Of a stretch of DNA of 64,000 nucleotides, positions 51,735-60,030 are shown piece by piece. Made by a program: the position numbers and the translations under genes. Every line of letters begins with the position of its first letter. Position 1 is the first letter of the stretch. This DNA is from an uncultured Bacteroidales bacterium. Its GTDB lineage: Bacteria > Bacteroidota > Bacteroidia > Bacteroidales > UBA932. The notes beneath the pieces are model-generated. The model searched no databases. It was given only the letters and a program-made list of their open reading frames with translations, and had not been told where the DNA came from. The stretch lies in contig ONRD01000018.1 in the NCBI GenBank assembly GCA_900320185.1, forward strand, positions 1-64,000, in the 5' to 3' direction.

Positions 51735-54584
51735 ATGGATCGTTTCCAGCTAAAGTTATTCTTCTTCCAGGCCCTGGCCATACTTTCCTGTGTCGCATCT
51801 TCGGCGCAGGCTCCATTACACGACGTGAGCAACCGCATATCCCTTAAGGAAAAGTTCATGGTGGGAGGTTTCAACGATGCTTCCCTGGACGGTTTCACAT
51901 CCGGGCCATCAGTCGAGATCGCCCTCAGCGATGTCTCTGAACTGTGGGGAAGCCCGCACGAGGGCAAGGGCGCGATGATCGTCAAGCCTGCCTCCGGCCT
52001 TCCTGCCAGTGAGTGGAGGACTGTCTCCAAGACCTTCGACAAACCGCGCAACCTCTCGCGGTACACGGCCGTCGAGTTCGGCATATTGACCCAGGAAGGT
52101 CCCGCGGTGGACCAGTGGGTGAGGCTCCGCCTGCTTTCCGGGCGGAAGTCCTTCGACTGCATGGCGCAGATCATCCCTACCCTGTGGAGGACGGTGATAT
52201 TCGATGTCTCCGGCTGCAAGTTCCTCGGCAAGGTCACCGGGATCGAAATCGGATTGATGAGCCCCACCGACTCCCCGTGGGAAGGCGGGCGTTATTTCAT
52301 CCTGGACGGGCTGTGTTTCGGAAAGCCCTTGGACCTCAACTTCATGACCCCGGCTTCCGTGGATGGTTTCACTTGCAGGGGAGGGAAGGTTTCCTGGGAC
52401 GACGATGCCCTGGTCTGCAAGTTCGCCCGTGGCTCCGTCCTCCGTTTCCCCGACCTTTCCGGCAGCCGCAACATGATGTACAACCCGCCGCTCGGGAGCG
52501 ACCTTGAGCAGAGGAACACCGTGTTCATGGTCCTTGAGAACAAGAGTGATGTCTCGAAGGTCCGCCTGTCATGGAAAACGATCCAGGGCGGGGAGGGCTC
52601 CAAGGACTTCGACATCGAGCCTCATTCCGGCGCGAAGGCCTGTTATTTCAACATCTCGGACAGTCCGGAGTGCAAAGGCAACCTTGCCACCCTCTCGCTT
52701 GAGCCCCTGGACGGCAAGGGAGGGAAATGGATCATCGGCCAGGTCCGTTTCGAACTCGAGCACCGTATCTTCGAGCGTGCCGGGGAGATACTTTCATGCA
52801 CCGCAGATGCAAGCCGCCTGAGGATACGCGGCACGATCGATCCGTCCTTCATCAAGGACTACCCGCTGCTCGCAGTCTATGAATATCCGTTCATGAAGGA
52901 CGGGGCCCCGATCGGCAAGCTTAATCTGCTGTACGAGGCCCCGGCTACGGAAACATTCGACATCCAGGAGATAGCCAATTCCCGCCTTGGAGGCAGGATG
53001 ACTCATCTGAGCTCCCGTTTCCTGGCCGTAGTGAAGGATTCGGAAGGGAACTGCAAGTGGGTCGGGGACCCCTTCTTCATCGAGAACTGGCGCGATTTCA
53101 CGGAGAACCCATATTCATTCACCCTTCCCGACAGGCAGTTCCCCGTCACCCGCTACGGCGCAAGGGGGGACGGCTTCACCGATGACACCAAGGCCATACA
53201 GAAGGCGATAGACGCCTGCTCCCGCGCCGGAGGCGGCCAGGTGGTCTTCCCCGCCGACGGCTCCGAATACGGGACCCGCTACGTGGCTACCAACATCATC
53301 CTGCGCAGCAATGTGGACCTTCACATCGAGAAGGGCGCCGTCCTGTGGCAGTCCTACGACCTGCGCGACTACGGCTACGTGCCTGCCTATGGCCATGATT
53401 TCGACATCCCTGGCTGCCCGTGGACCCACTGCCTGTTCATCAACTATCCGCTCATCCAGGGAAACGATGTCTCCCATGTGAAGATCACAGGTCCGGGAAA
53501 GATCAGGATGGCGGATCCGTATTCATCCAATCCGGACTGGTCCCACTATGCGAAATACTGCTCTGACAGGATACACATCTGCCCGGTGGGCATTTCCAAC
53601 AGTTCATGGATCGAGTTCACCGACATCGACGAGGTGCGTTCCAACAACTACCACACCAACTTCCATGGCAACGAGTTCATGTTCATCGGCAACGTGAAAC
53701 TCTACGACGTGCAGTGCGTCAGCGGCGATGGCTTCTCCTTCGGGCAGGGCTGCCGGCATGTCCGCGTCGAGAGGGTTTTCTTCGATTCGAACGACGACGG
53801 GATCGTTCTGAGCTCATCTTACAAGGATCCGCGCGGGAAGATCAGCCCATGGCGCCATGACGATGACGAGGCGGACCATTCCGTCCGCGACATAAAAGTC
53901 GAGCACAGCTACATCAATTCCTCCAAGAAAGGAGCGGGGAAGGCGATCGCCCTCATTCCCTGGGGAAGTACCAACCCTGAGCAGTGGAAGCAGGAACTGG
54001 ACAGCATCCAGGTCTACGACTGCGTCCTGGCAGGCGGGCATTCCGTCGGTACATGGTGCGACAATCCCTTCGACGGCAAGCCTTTCGACAACATGGAGGA
54101 GAACGATTATGCCCCCGTCAAGAACTTCCGGATCCTCGGGAACGAGTATCTGAGCAAGTGTGAGCTCCTGAGCGTAAAGCCGGCCACCTTCGTCACCGAC
54201 TGCGGCCTCCACGGTACGGACGCTTTCCTCAACGAGAACTTCCTCCACCGTAGCGCCTACTGGACGATGGAAGGCAATGCCGGGGCCGAAGTCGGGTTCG
54301 CCACTGCCGCCGCGGGCGGCTCGGTCTGGCAAGGCCTCTATCTCAAGAAGGGGACCTACGTCTTCTTCGCGGAGGTGTGCGGTGACGGCAGGCTGTTCGC
54401 CAGCGATATCCTGGAGGGCACGGACGTAGGTGGGAAGGAGTTCTCTGTAGGAGGGAACGACTGGGAGTCGGTCCTCCTTCAGGTCAGGGTCCCCGCCGAC
54501 GGCGACTACGGCTTCGGCGTCAGAGCCGGAAAGGAGGTCAAGGTCCGCCGGTGCAAGCTGTTCCGGGAGGACGGGAAGAAATAG
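51735..54584 (+). CDS. Large secreted GH28-like polygalacturonase family protein
   Basis: 949 residues. Signal peptide ending ASSAQAPL, an N-terminal region of about 430 residues of beta-sandwich-like sequence (probably carbohydrate-binding domains), a GH28-like right-handed beta helix (about 470-830) and a C-terminal beta module. The helix starts with the pectate-lyase-superfamily block VTRYGARGDGFTDDTKAIQKAIDACSRAGGGQVVFP. Active-site motifs: SGDGFSF (Asp665) for NTDGFDI, NDDGIVLSS (Asp687, Asp688) for GDDCIAIKSG, and GGHSVGT for GHG. It would cut galacturonan or rhamnogalacturonan outside the cell. With the rha-Sus operon it suggests pectin use. Confidence 0.8.
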   Translation: MDRFQLKLFFFQALAILSCVASSAQAPLHDVSNRISLKEKFMVGGFNDASLDGFTSGPSVEIALSDVSELWGSPHEGKGAMIVKPASGLPASEWRTVSKTFDKPRNLSRYTAVEFGILTQEGPAVDQWVRLRLLSGRKSFDCMAQIIPTLWRTVIFDVSGCKFLGKVTGIEIGLMSPTDSPWEGGRYFILDGLCFGKPLDLNFMTPASVDGFTCRGGKVSWDDDALVCKFARGSVLRFPDLSGSRNMMYNPPLGSDLEQRNTVFMVLENKSDVSKVRLSWKTIQGGEGSKDFDIEPHSGAKACYFNISDSPECKGNLATLSLEPLDGKGGKWIIGQVRFELEHRIFERAGEILSCTADASRLRIRGTIDPSFIKDYPLLAVYEYPFMKDGAPIGKLNLLYEAPATETFDIQEIANSRLGGRMTHLSSRFLAVVKDSEGNCKWVGDPFFIENWRDFTENPYSFTLPDRQFPVTRYGARGDGFTDDTKAIQKAIDACSRAGGGQVVFPADGSEYGTRYVATNIILRSNVDLHIEKGAVLWQSYDLRDYGYVPAYGHDFDIPGCPWTHCLFINYPLIQGNDVSHVKITGPGKIRMADPYSSNPDWSHYAKYCSDRIHICPVGISNSSWIEFTDIDEVRSNNYHTNFHGNEFMFIGNVKLYDVQCVSGDGFSFGQGCRHVRVERVFFDSNDDGIVLSSSYKDPRGKISPWRHDDDEADHSVRDIKVEHSYINSSKKGAGKAIALIPWGSTNPEQWKQELDSIQVYDCVLAGGHSVGTWCDNPFDGKPFDNMEENDYAPVKNFRILGNEYLSKCELLSVKPATFVTDCGLHGTDAFLNENFLHRSAYWTMEGNAGAEVGFATAAAGGSVWQGLYLKKGTYVFFAEVCGDGRLFASDILEGTDVGGKEFSVGGNDWESVLLQVRVPADGDYGFGVRAGKEVKVRRCKLFREDGKK

Positions 54585-54710
54585 CGCTTCCGGGACGGCG
54601 GCAATAAGTCCCGGGGGGCTGCTCCATGGGAAATTTCCATGCCCGTCCTGACGGTCCGGAATGGGTTTTTTGCTCTTTTTTGAGATTTTTTTTTTATTTT
54701 TTTGCAAAAG

Positions 54711-54815
54711 TCTGAAAGTTTGGAACGGAAAATGCTATATAACGGGCAACAGAGTTAATTGGTTATATTAGGATTTTATCGTTCTACCTGGAACGAAGAC
54801 GGAAAAACTTTCAGA
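54711..54815 (+). ncRNA. Possible structured RNA: three nested or adjacent stems
   Basis: A perfect 11-base inverted repeat, TCTGAAAGTTT (54711-54721) and AAACTTTCAGA (54805-54815), encloses two smaller stems: CTATATAAC with GTTATATTAG (54735-54743, 54762-54771, one bulge) and CGTTC-TACCTG-GAACG (54780-54795). The arrangement is that of a compact RNA with a closing helix and two arms. It lies between convergently unrelated units and follows a T-run (RATTTTTTTG at 54696-54704) that could be a poor promoter. It is not directly upstream of a gene, so a riboswitch is unlikely. The strand is a guess. Confidence 0.35.
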
Positions 54816-54835
54816 ATCACACGTTTATTCATTAT

Positions 54836-54843
54836 TAGGTTTG
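54836..54843 (+). promoter_or_regulatory. Possible -7 box for a short hairpin transcript
   Basis: TAGGTTTG matches TAnnTTTG, about 13 bases upstream of the strong hairpin at 54855-54890. Confidence 0.35.
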
Positions 54844-54853
54844 TATTAAGCAA

Positions 54854-54890
54854 AAGAGACCGGCGCTGCGAGAGTGTCGGTCTCTTTGCA
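54854..54890. terminator. Strong hairpin, bidirectional terminator or tiny RNA
   Basis: The sequence AAAAGAGACCG, about 16 loop bases, then CGGTCTCTTT makes an 8-base perfect core stem flanked by A- and T-runs, as in a bidirectional terminator. It may end whatever is transcribed from 54700, or, given the TAnnTTTG box just before it, be a short RNA of its own. Confidence 0.6.
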
Positions 54891-55005
54891 TCCGGGGCGG
54901 CCGGTTCCCCGGAGCGTGCGGCCTTCCGGGATGCGGCTGCAACTTCCGGGAATGATCCCTTCAGGGAAATGAGGGCCGGGGATTTGATTTCGGCGCCTTA
55001 TTTCT

Positions 55006-55013
55006 TATCTTTG
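55006..55013 (+). promoter_or_regulatory. Bacteroidota -7 promoter box for the ATP-grasp gene
   Basis: TATCTTTG matches TAnnTTTG, leaving a leader of about 115 bases before the start at 55136. Confidence 0.55.
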
Positions 55014-55135
55014 TGACCCTGATGACATTTACGGTCATGCTGACCATCGCAACACTATAGCCAAACCAGGCCTTGGGGATGTCCTCGGCGTCCAGCCGGC
55101 ACGGCCGTCTCCGGGCAGCTTTGAAACCATAAGAA

Positions 55136-55984
55136 ATGCATATCCTTGAAGAACTTAAAGTACGCCTCAGGTTCCGCCGCAAGATGGGAAAGTGGGGGAG
55201 GATCAGCCATCCCGAGCTGTTCTCGGAGAAACAGCAGTGGCTCAAGCTTCATTACAGGAACCCTCTCTACACGACCATGGCGGACAAGTATGCCGTCAAG
55301 GAATATGTCGACTCCATCCTCGGGCCGGGCTACACGATTCCCACCATCGCCGTCTATGACAGGGCGGAGGATATCCGCTGGGAGACCCTCCCTGACCGTT
55401 TCGTCATAAAATGCACCCATGACAGCGGCGGGGTCAGGATCTGCAGGGACAAGTCCTCCTTCGACAAGGAGGAGGCCGCGCGCTTCCTTTCGAAGAGGCT
55501 GAGGCTGGATTATTCCCGGCACAAGTCCGAGTGGACCTACAAGGATGTACCGCACCGGATAATCGTGGAACAGTACCTGTCCGAAGGACCGGAAACGGAC
55601 CTCCATGGGATCCCCGACTACAAGTTCATGTGTTTCGGCGGGAAGCCGCACAGCGTCATGGTCTGCGTTGACCGCGGGATAGGGGAGGTCAAGTACTATT
55701 TCTTCGACAGGCAGTGGAACCTTTTGCGTATCAATGAGTGGAGCGCCGCAGCCCCCGAAGGCTTCACCTTGCCGCGTCCCGCCAACCTGGACGAGATGTT
55801 CGACCTTGCCGCGCGCCTGTCTGCCGGGATCCCGTTCGTCCGGGTGGACCTTTACAGCGTCGCGGGCAGGATCTGGTTCGGGGAGTTCACCTTCTTCCCG
55901 AAGAGCGGCCTGGACATGGACCTGCTGCCCTCGACCGATGTGATGTACGGCAGGATGTTCGACCTTCCGGCGGCAAACCGGTAG
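55136..55984 (+). CDS. TupA-like ATP-grasp protein
   Basis: 282 residues of the TupA-like ATP-grasp family, known from teichuronopeptide and capsule gene clusters. Visible pieces: LFSEKQQWLKLHYRNPLYTTMADKYAVKEYV at the start, VIKCTHDSGG (ATP-binding loop), IIVEQYLSEG, DYKFMCFGGKPHSVMVC and the C-terminal FVRVDLYSVAGRIWFGEFTFFPKSG (metal-binding Glu region). It would ligate an amino acid to a sugar acid or similar. Unusually, it stands alone here between a GH28-like gene and an MscS gene, with no glycosyltransferases beside it. The leader of about 115 bases is long for this genome. Confidence 0.85.
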   Translation: MHILEELKVRLRFRRKMGKWGRISHPELFSEKQQWLKLHYRNPLYTTMADKYAVKEYVDSILGPGYTIPTIAVYDRAEDIRWETLPDRFVIKCTHDSGGVRICRDKSSFDKEEAARFLSKRLRLDYSRHKSEWTYKDVPHRIIVEQYLSEGPETDLHGIPDYKFMCFGGKPHSVMVCVDRGIGEVKYYFFDRQWNLLRINEWSAAAPEGFTLPRPANLDEMFDLAARLSAGIPFVRVDLYSVAGRIWFGEFTFFPKSGLDMDLLPSTDVMYGRMFDLPAANR

Positions 55985-56065
55985 GAAGCACCGGTATCCG
56001 GGCCTTCAGGCCACCTTCCGGCCCATTTCCATGACGGAGGTGGTGGAACGTAATCGTAAAAATCT

Positions 56066-56073
56066 TATCTTTG
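56066..56073 (+). promoter_or_regulatory. Bacteroidota -7 promoter box for the MscS gene
   Basis: TATCTTTG matches TAnnTTTG. A longer frame beginning with TTG at 56071 would overlap it, supporting the start at 56128. Confidence 0.6.
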
Positions 56074-56127
56074 TATCCCGAGGAGGGGGGATTGTGCCCC
56101 TTCCGTCATCATGTAATCCTATCGAAT

Positions 56128-57051
56128 ATGTTCCAGATCCTTCAGTCCGCCCCTTCCGCGGAATCCTTTTCGGCAGACACCGTCGTCGCCAAGGGTGCAC
56201 AACTGGTTGAAACAATCAAGACGACTCCTGCAAACGAGCTCCTCGAGGGCACGGCTTCCGCAGTTGTCAAGTTCGGTCTCAAGATCGTCCTTGCCATAGT
56301 AATCTATATAGTCGGGGCCTGGCTGATCCGGAAGACCAAGGGCATCATCACCAAAGCTTTCGAGAAGAAGGGTACCGACTCGACCCTCTCTTCGTTCATC
56401 CTCAGTTTCGTGACCGCTCTGCTGTGGGTCGTCCTTATCCTCGCGATGGTCGGAACCCTCGGGATCAACACCACTTCGATCGCCGCCCTGCTGGCTGCTG
56501 GAGGTATGGCCATCGGCATGGCCATGAGCGGAACCGTCCAGAATTTCGCAGGCGGATTGATCATCCTGGCTTTCAAGCCTTTCAAGGTGGGGGACTACGT
56601 TGAGGCCCAGGGGTACTTCGGATGGATCTCGGAGATCAGCATAGTCCACACCAAGCTGGTCACTACAGACAACCGCGAGATCACGATTCCCAACGGCGCC
56701 CTGGCGAACGGCAACATCGACAACTACAGCAAACGCAACCCCTACAGGCTTTCGGTAAGGTTCAGCGTCGCCTATGGTTCGGACCTCGACCTTGTCCGCT
56801 CGCTCCTTCTGGACCTGGTGAAGCAGCAGCCTGCCATACTGGATGAGAAAACACCCGGGGCCGCGGAGCCCAGGGTGTATGTCAACTATCTTGGCGATAA
56901 CGGGATACAGATAGAGATCCGGGTCTGGATCGATTCAGCCCACTACAAGTGGATGCAGACCTGGCTCAACGAGACCATCTACAAGGAACTTCCCAGGCAT
57001 GGCATCCAGTTCCCGTTCCCGCAGCTCGACGTCCATGTGAGGCAGGACTGA
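56128..57051 (+). CDS. Small-conductance mechanosensitive channel (MscS family)
   Basis: 307 residues: three N-terminal membrane helices (IVLAIVIYIVGAWLI, SSFILSFVTALLWVVLILAMVGTLG and the pore helix with GMAIGMAMSGTVQNFAGGLIIL), the beta domain (FKVGDYVEAQGYFGWISEISIVHTKLVTTDNREITIPNG) and the C-terminal alpha/beta domain. It opens under membrane tension to release solutes during hypo-osmotic shock. The longer frame from 56071 is rejected because it overlaps the promoter box. Confidence 0.93.
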   Translation: MFQILQSAPSAESFSADTVVAKGAQLVETIKTTPANELLEGTASAVVKFGLKIVLAIVIYIVGAWLIRKTKGIITKAFEKKGTDSTLSSFILSFVTALLWVVLILAMVGTLGINTTSIAALLAAGGMAIGMAMSGTVQNFAGGLIILAFKPFKVGDYVEAQGYFGWISEISIVHTKLVTTDNREITIPNGALANGNIDNYSKRNPYRLSVRFSVAYGSDLDLVRSLLLDLVKQQPAILDEKTPGAAEPRVYVNYLGDNGIQIEIRVWIDSAHYKWMQTWLNETIYKELPRHGIQFPFPQLDVHVRQD

Positions 57052-57080
57052 CGCCGCAGGGCTGCCCGGTCTTAATGCCG

Positions 57081-57145
57081 CCCCGGTCCTTGCCTGTCGG
57101 CCCTGGTAACGGATGCCGACGAAGTCCCCGGTCCTTGCCTGCCGG
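57081..57145. repeat. Two 20-base direct repeats between convergent genes
   Basis: CCCCGGTCCTTGCCTGTCGG (57081-57100) and the same with one change (57126-57145) lie 45 bases apart in the 126-base gap between the MscS gene and the GDPD-HAD gene. No clear terminator hairpin is seen. Confidence 0.5.
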
Positions 57146-57177
57146 CACCGCGAGCGCTCCGAAGGACTCGGCCCCCG

Positions 57178-58677
57178 TCAGAACAGGAACTGGAGTTTCT
57201 CCCTGAGACGGGTGTAGTCGTCGATCCGGATGTAGTCCATGCCGCCCAGGCGGACCTGGCTGTCGTTGCCCCCGTCGGCGAAGTCGTCGCCGACGAAAAG
57301 GATCTGGTCCTTTGAATATCCCTTCTCGGCTGCGTAACGCATCACCGCGTCGTACTTGTTGTACTGTTTCGGGGTTATGTCGAACGAAGTGGTACCTCCT
57401 ATGAACACGGAGTAGTCCTTGAAGGTCTCCTTGACCTCCGGGTACATCTTGCGCCTTCTGGTCTTGTCCGGATCGAATGCGAGTTTTTCTTCCGGATCAG
57501 CTTTCGTCCCGAGGAGGCCGAAGGTGACCATCCCGGAACCATGGTACTCGAGAGACTCGCCCTTGAAGGAAGTGTAGCCATATTCCTTCCTCAGCCGGGA
57601 GCATTCCTTCTCGAAGAACTTCCGGTCCGCGGGCGCCTTGTCTTCGCGCACGATGGTGAACTGCCCGTCCACCATGCGGCTCTCCTCCATCCCGTAGTTG
57701 CCGATGATTGTGATAGGGTAGCCGCCCATCTGGTTGAATATCCTCCTGCAGCCGCCTGCGCCTGCCATGATGATCTCGTAGCGGGCGGCCAGGGTGTCGA
57801 GCACGGCCCTGTTCTCCGCGCCCAGGGGCTGCTTGTGCTGGGTCAGCGTGCCGTCCAGGTCGAAGGCTATCAGTTTCTTGGTCTGCTTCCACTCGAGCTC
57901 CCTGACGGCGCTCATGAGGTTCTTCATGGCCTGGGGCTGGTCCGAACTGACGTAAGTGACATGATGCCTCATCGCGAAGTCGGCCAGGTCGTAGCTGTTG
58001 ACCGGCCAGAGCACCGTCTGGAGTCCTGCCTCGTGGGCCTCGTCCAGCAGATGGGTCTTGTTCATCACGGCGGCCATGTTGTAGGAGACTCCGGCGAAGC
58101 CCCTGTCCAGCAGTTCCTGGGTGGAGAACGTTTTGCTGCTGGAAATCGGCAGCACCGGGGAGCCTTTCCTCAGGCGTACTATCTCGTCGCACAGGTGTTC
58201 GCTGAACGAGATGAAAGTCAGCTGGTCGTACATGTCCATCATGTCGCACAGCTCGATGACTTTCTCGGCAAGGAGGGTTTCCCGCTCCGGAGAAGGGTGT
58301 GCCTTGAGTTCCAGGAACAGCATCAGGCCGGGGGTCTTTTTCGCCTGGGCGAAGTACTCGCGCAGGGACGGGACACGGTCTCCGTTGGGCAGCACACACG
58401 ACTTGACGGTCTTGTAGTCAAGTTCCTGGACATTTGGGTAGGTCGACCCGGCGATCCTGGGGCCGTGGAGGATGACGAGGGAGTCGTCGGTGGTCAGGTG
58501 CACGTCCAGTTCGACTCCTTCGACTCCGATTTCCTGCGCTCCCTTCAGGCTGGTCAGGGTGTTCTCGAACGATCCCGGGTGTGCGTAGTAGCCCCTGTGG
58601 GCCATCACCTTTGTCTGTGCCGGAAGCAAAGCGGCCGTCAGCAGGACGGCCGCAATGATGGTGGTAAGCCTCTTCAT
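57178..58677 (-). CDS. Glycerophosphodiester phosphodiesterase fused to a phosphomannomutase-like HAD hydrolase
   Basis: 499 residues in two enzymes. Residues about 25-255: a secreted-type GDPD domain with VMAHRGYYAHPGSFENTLTSL, GVEGVELDVHLTTDDSLVILHG and VNSYDLADFAMRHHVTYVSSDQP. Residues about 268-499: a HAD domain with FDLDGTLTQHKQP (nucleophile Asp), MAGAGGCRRIFNQMG, GNYGMEESRM and ILFVGDDFADGGNDSQV, most like eukaryotic-type phosphomannomutase and sucrose-phosphatase HADs. A signal-like N-terminus (LTTIIAAVLLTAALLPAQT) suggests export of both. The product could degrade glycerophosphodiesters and then dephosphorylate a released sugar or glycerol phosphate. It follows the lipoprotein gene by 31 bases. 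Confidence 0.83.
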   Translation of the reverse strand: MKRLTTIIAAVLLTAALLPAQTKVMAHRGYYAHPGSFENTLTSLKGAQEIGVEGVELDVHLTTDDSLVILHGPRIAGSTYPNVQELDYKTVKSCVLPNGDRVPSLREYFAQAKKTPGLMLFLELKAHPSPERETLLAEKVIELCDMMDMYDQLTFISFSEHLCDEIVRLRKGSPVLPISSSKTFSTQELLDRGFAGVSYNMAAVMNKTHLLDEAHEAGLQTVLWPVNSYDLADFAMRHHVTYVSSDQPQAMKNLMSAVRELEWKQTKKLIAFDLDGTLTQHKQPLGAENRAVLDTLAARYEIIMAGAGGCRRIFNQMGGYPITIIGNYGMEESRMVDGQFTIVREDKAPADRKFFEKECSRLRKEYGYTSFKGESLEYHGSGMVTFGLLGTKADPEEKLAFDPDKTRRRKMYPEVKETFKDYSVFIGGTTSFDITPKQYNKYDAVMRYAAEKGYSKDQILFVGDDFADGGNDSQVRLGGMDYIRIDDYTRLREKLQFLF

Positions 58678-58708
58678 TTTCGGAATGAGTAATGGATTCG
58701 GAAACGGG

Positions 58709-59194
58709 CTAATTCTGTTTCTTGTAGGAATATACCGTGGTGACGGTCCCGACCTTCTGGGTGAGGACCAGTTCGGTCTTGCCGAGCTTGGTCACGTCGA
58801 AGGTCCCGCCAAGGATCATGTTGCGGCTGAGCAGGTCGTCGGACAGCCACAGTGTCTTGCTGAAGGATATCTTCTTTTCCTGGGAGTTGTAAGTGAACCT
58901 GGTGGCATCGACATCGACGTCCTTGAGGTCGAGGTCCGTGAAACTCCCTTTCTTGACGAGTGCGTGGGGGAAGGGGAATTCACCCAGTGCAAGGTAGAAG
59001 TGATTCTCGGTGTAGTCGGTCTCTTTCGTCGAGTTTGTCCCGTCGGAGGAGAGGGAAGTCACGGTCTTGGTGGTCAACGCCCAGACCCCGTAAAGGTTGC
59101 CGGTGTCGTCCCCGGTGTGGGTCACGCCTTCTTTTTCACAGGATGCAAGCAGTGCCATGCAGGCGACTGCCGCCAGATAAAACAACTTTTTCAT
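58709..59194 (-). CDS. Lipoprotein of unknown function, lipocalin-like
   Basis: 161 residues with lipoprotein signal MKKLFYLAAVACMALLASCE and then a compact beta-rich domain (NLYGVWALTTKTVTSLSSDG, HFYLALGEFPFPHALVKKGSF, FTYNSQEKKISFSKTLWLSDD, LVLTQKVGTVTTVYSY) of lipocalin-like type, as in many small Bacteroidota lipoproteins. No ligand can be named. The start at 59194 opens the signal and lies just inside the leader of the promoter box at 59221. The gene is probably co-transcribed with the GDPD-HAD gene downstream. Confidence 0.68.
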   Translation of the reverse strand: MKKLFYLAAVACMALLASCEKEGVTHTGDDTGNLYGVWALTTKTVTSLSSDGTNSTKETDYTENHFYLALGEFPFPHALVKKGSFTDLDLKDVDVDATRFTYNSQEKKISFSKTLWLSDDLLSRNMILGGTFDVTKLGKTELVLTQKVGTVTTVYSYKKQN

Positions 59195-59220
59195 AGCGAT
59201 TCCAAATTGGTTGTCTTTTG

Positions 59221-59228
59221 CAAATGTA
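59221..59228 (-). promoter_or_regulatory. Bacteroidota -7 promoter box for the lipoprotein-GDPD unit
   Basis: The minus strand reads TACATTTG, matching TAnnTTTG, 26 bases before the start at 59194. Confidence 0.65.
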
Positions 59229-59234
59229 GTCATT

Positions 59235-59939
59235 TTACGATTGCAAATAGCGTTCCCTTTCCGTTTTTGGGAATTTTTCGATGGCGTAGCGCAGCGTGGT
59301 CCGTGACATGGTGCGGATGTGCCCCTGCAGGAAAGCCTTCAGCCCTTCCGGGTCCCGCTTCCCGGCTTCCCTCAGAAGCCAGCCGGTGGCCTTATGGATC
59401 AGGTCGTGCGGATGGTCAAGGAGCAGGGAGGCTATTTCGAAGGTGTCCCGGCACTGCCCCTTGCGGACGAATGCCATGGTGCTGACGATCCCGATGCGCT
59501 GTTCCCACATTGTCTTGCCGTTCCTTGCCAGGTCGTACAGCACGGTCCTGTCCTTGTCCAGCAGCCAGTCGCCGAGCAGCTGGTAGCAGGACAGGTCCAC
59601 CAGGTCCCAGTTGTTGATGCCCCCGGTGTGCGAGAGGTAGAAGCTGATGCAGCGCTCCCTGGCCTGGGGAGACTTGCCACTGTGTGAATATACCTGGACC
59701 AGGGACAGAAGCGCGGCGAGCCGGATTTCGTGATATTCATTCTCAAGGCACTCTTCCAGCATCCGGAAGTCCGTCAGGCGCCAGGTCTCCCTGACGACGC
59801 TCCTTGTGACGGGAACCTTAATGCCGAGGAACCGGTCTCCTTCTCCGTACTGCCCAGGACCCGTCTTGAAGAAGCGGGCCAATCCTTCGACCTGGGAAGG
59901 GTCCGCCTTTTCAACCATTCGTCCTGCAAGAATGTTCAT
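59235..59939 (-). CDS. DNA alkylation repair protein, AlkD-like
   Basis: 234 residues of HEAT-like alpha repeats characteristic of AlkC/AlkD glycosylases: FFKTGPGQYGEGDRFLGIKVPVTRSVV, YHEIRLAALLSLVQVY, NNWDLVDLSCYQLLGDWLL, and TGWLLREAGKRDPEGLKAFL with TLRYAIEKFP. The YGEGD and NWDLVD blocks are the family's marks; the glycosylase removes N3- or N7-alkylated purines. It is a single gene on the edge of the accessory region. The usual promoter box was not found. Confidence 0.9.
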   Translation of the reverse strand: MNILAGRMVEKADPSQVEGLARFFKTGPGQYGEGDRFLGIKVPVTRSVVRETWRLTDFRMLEECLENEYHEIRLAALLSLVQVYSHSGKSPQARERCISFYLSHTGGINNWDLVDLSCYQLLGDWLLDKDRTVLYDLARNGKTMWEQRIGIVSTMAFVRKGQCRDTFEIASLLLDHPHDLIHKATGWLLREAGKRDPEGLKAFLQGHIRTMSRTTLRYAIEKFPKTERERYLQS

Positions 59940-60030
59940 GGCTCCAAGTTACTGCTTTTTTCCGAAAGGCGCAACCGGACCGGTGCCCGGCCATGCCGCG
60001 GAACTATTCAGGGGGATTATCGATGAACCT

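Larger units (their letters stand above)
54585..55135. other. 551-base non-coding region with several inverted repeats
   Basis: No gene is supported. From left to right: a short hairpin just past the GH28 stop (CCGGGAC/GTCCCGG, 54590-54614), a second inverted repeat (CATGG/CCATG, around 54627-54643), long T-runs at 54666-54703, a nested set of inverted repeats (54711-54815, listed separately), a promoter-like box and strong hairpin (54836-54890, listed separately), and a promoter box at 55006 for the ATP-grasp gene. The 54891-55000 part shows nothing recognisable. Confidence 0.6.
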
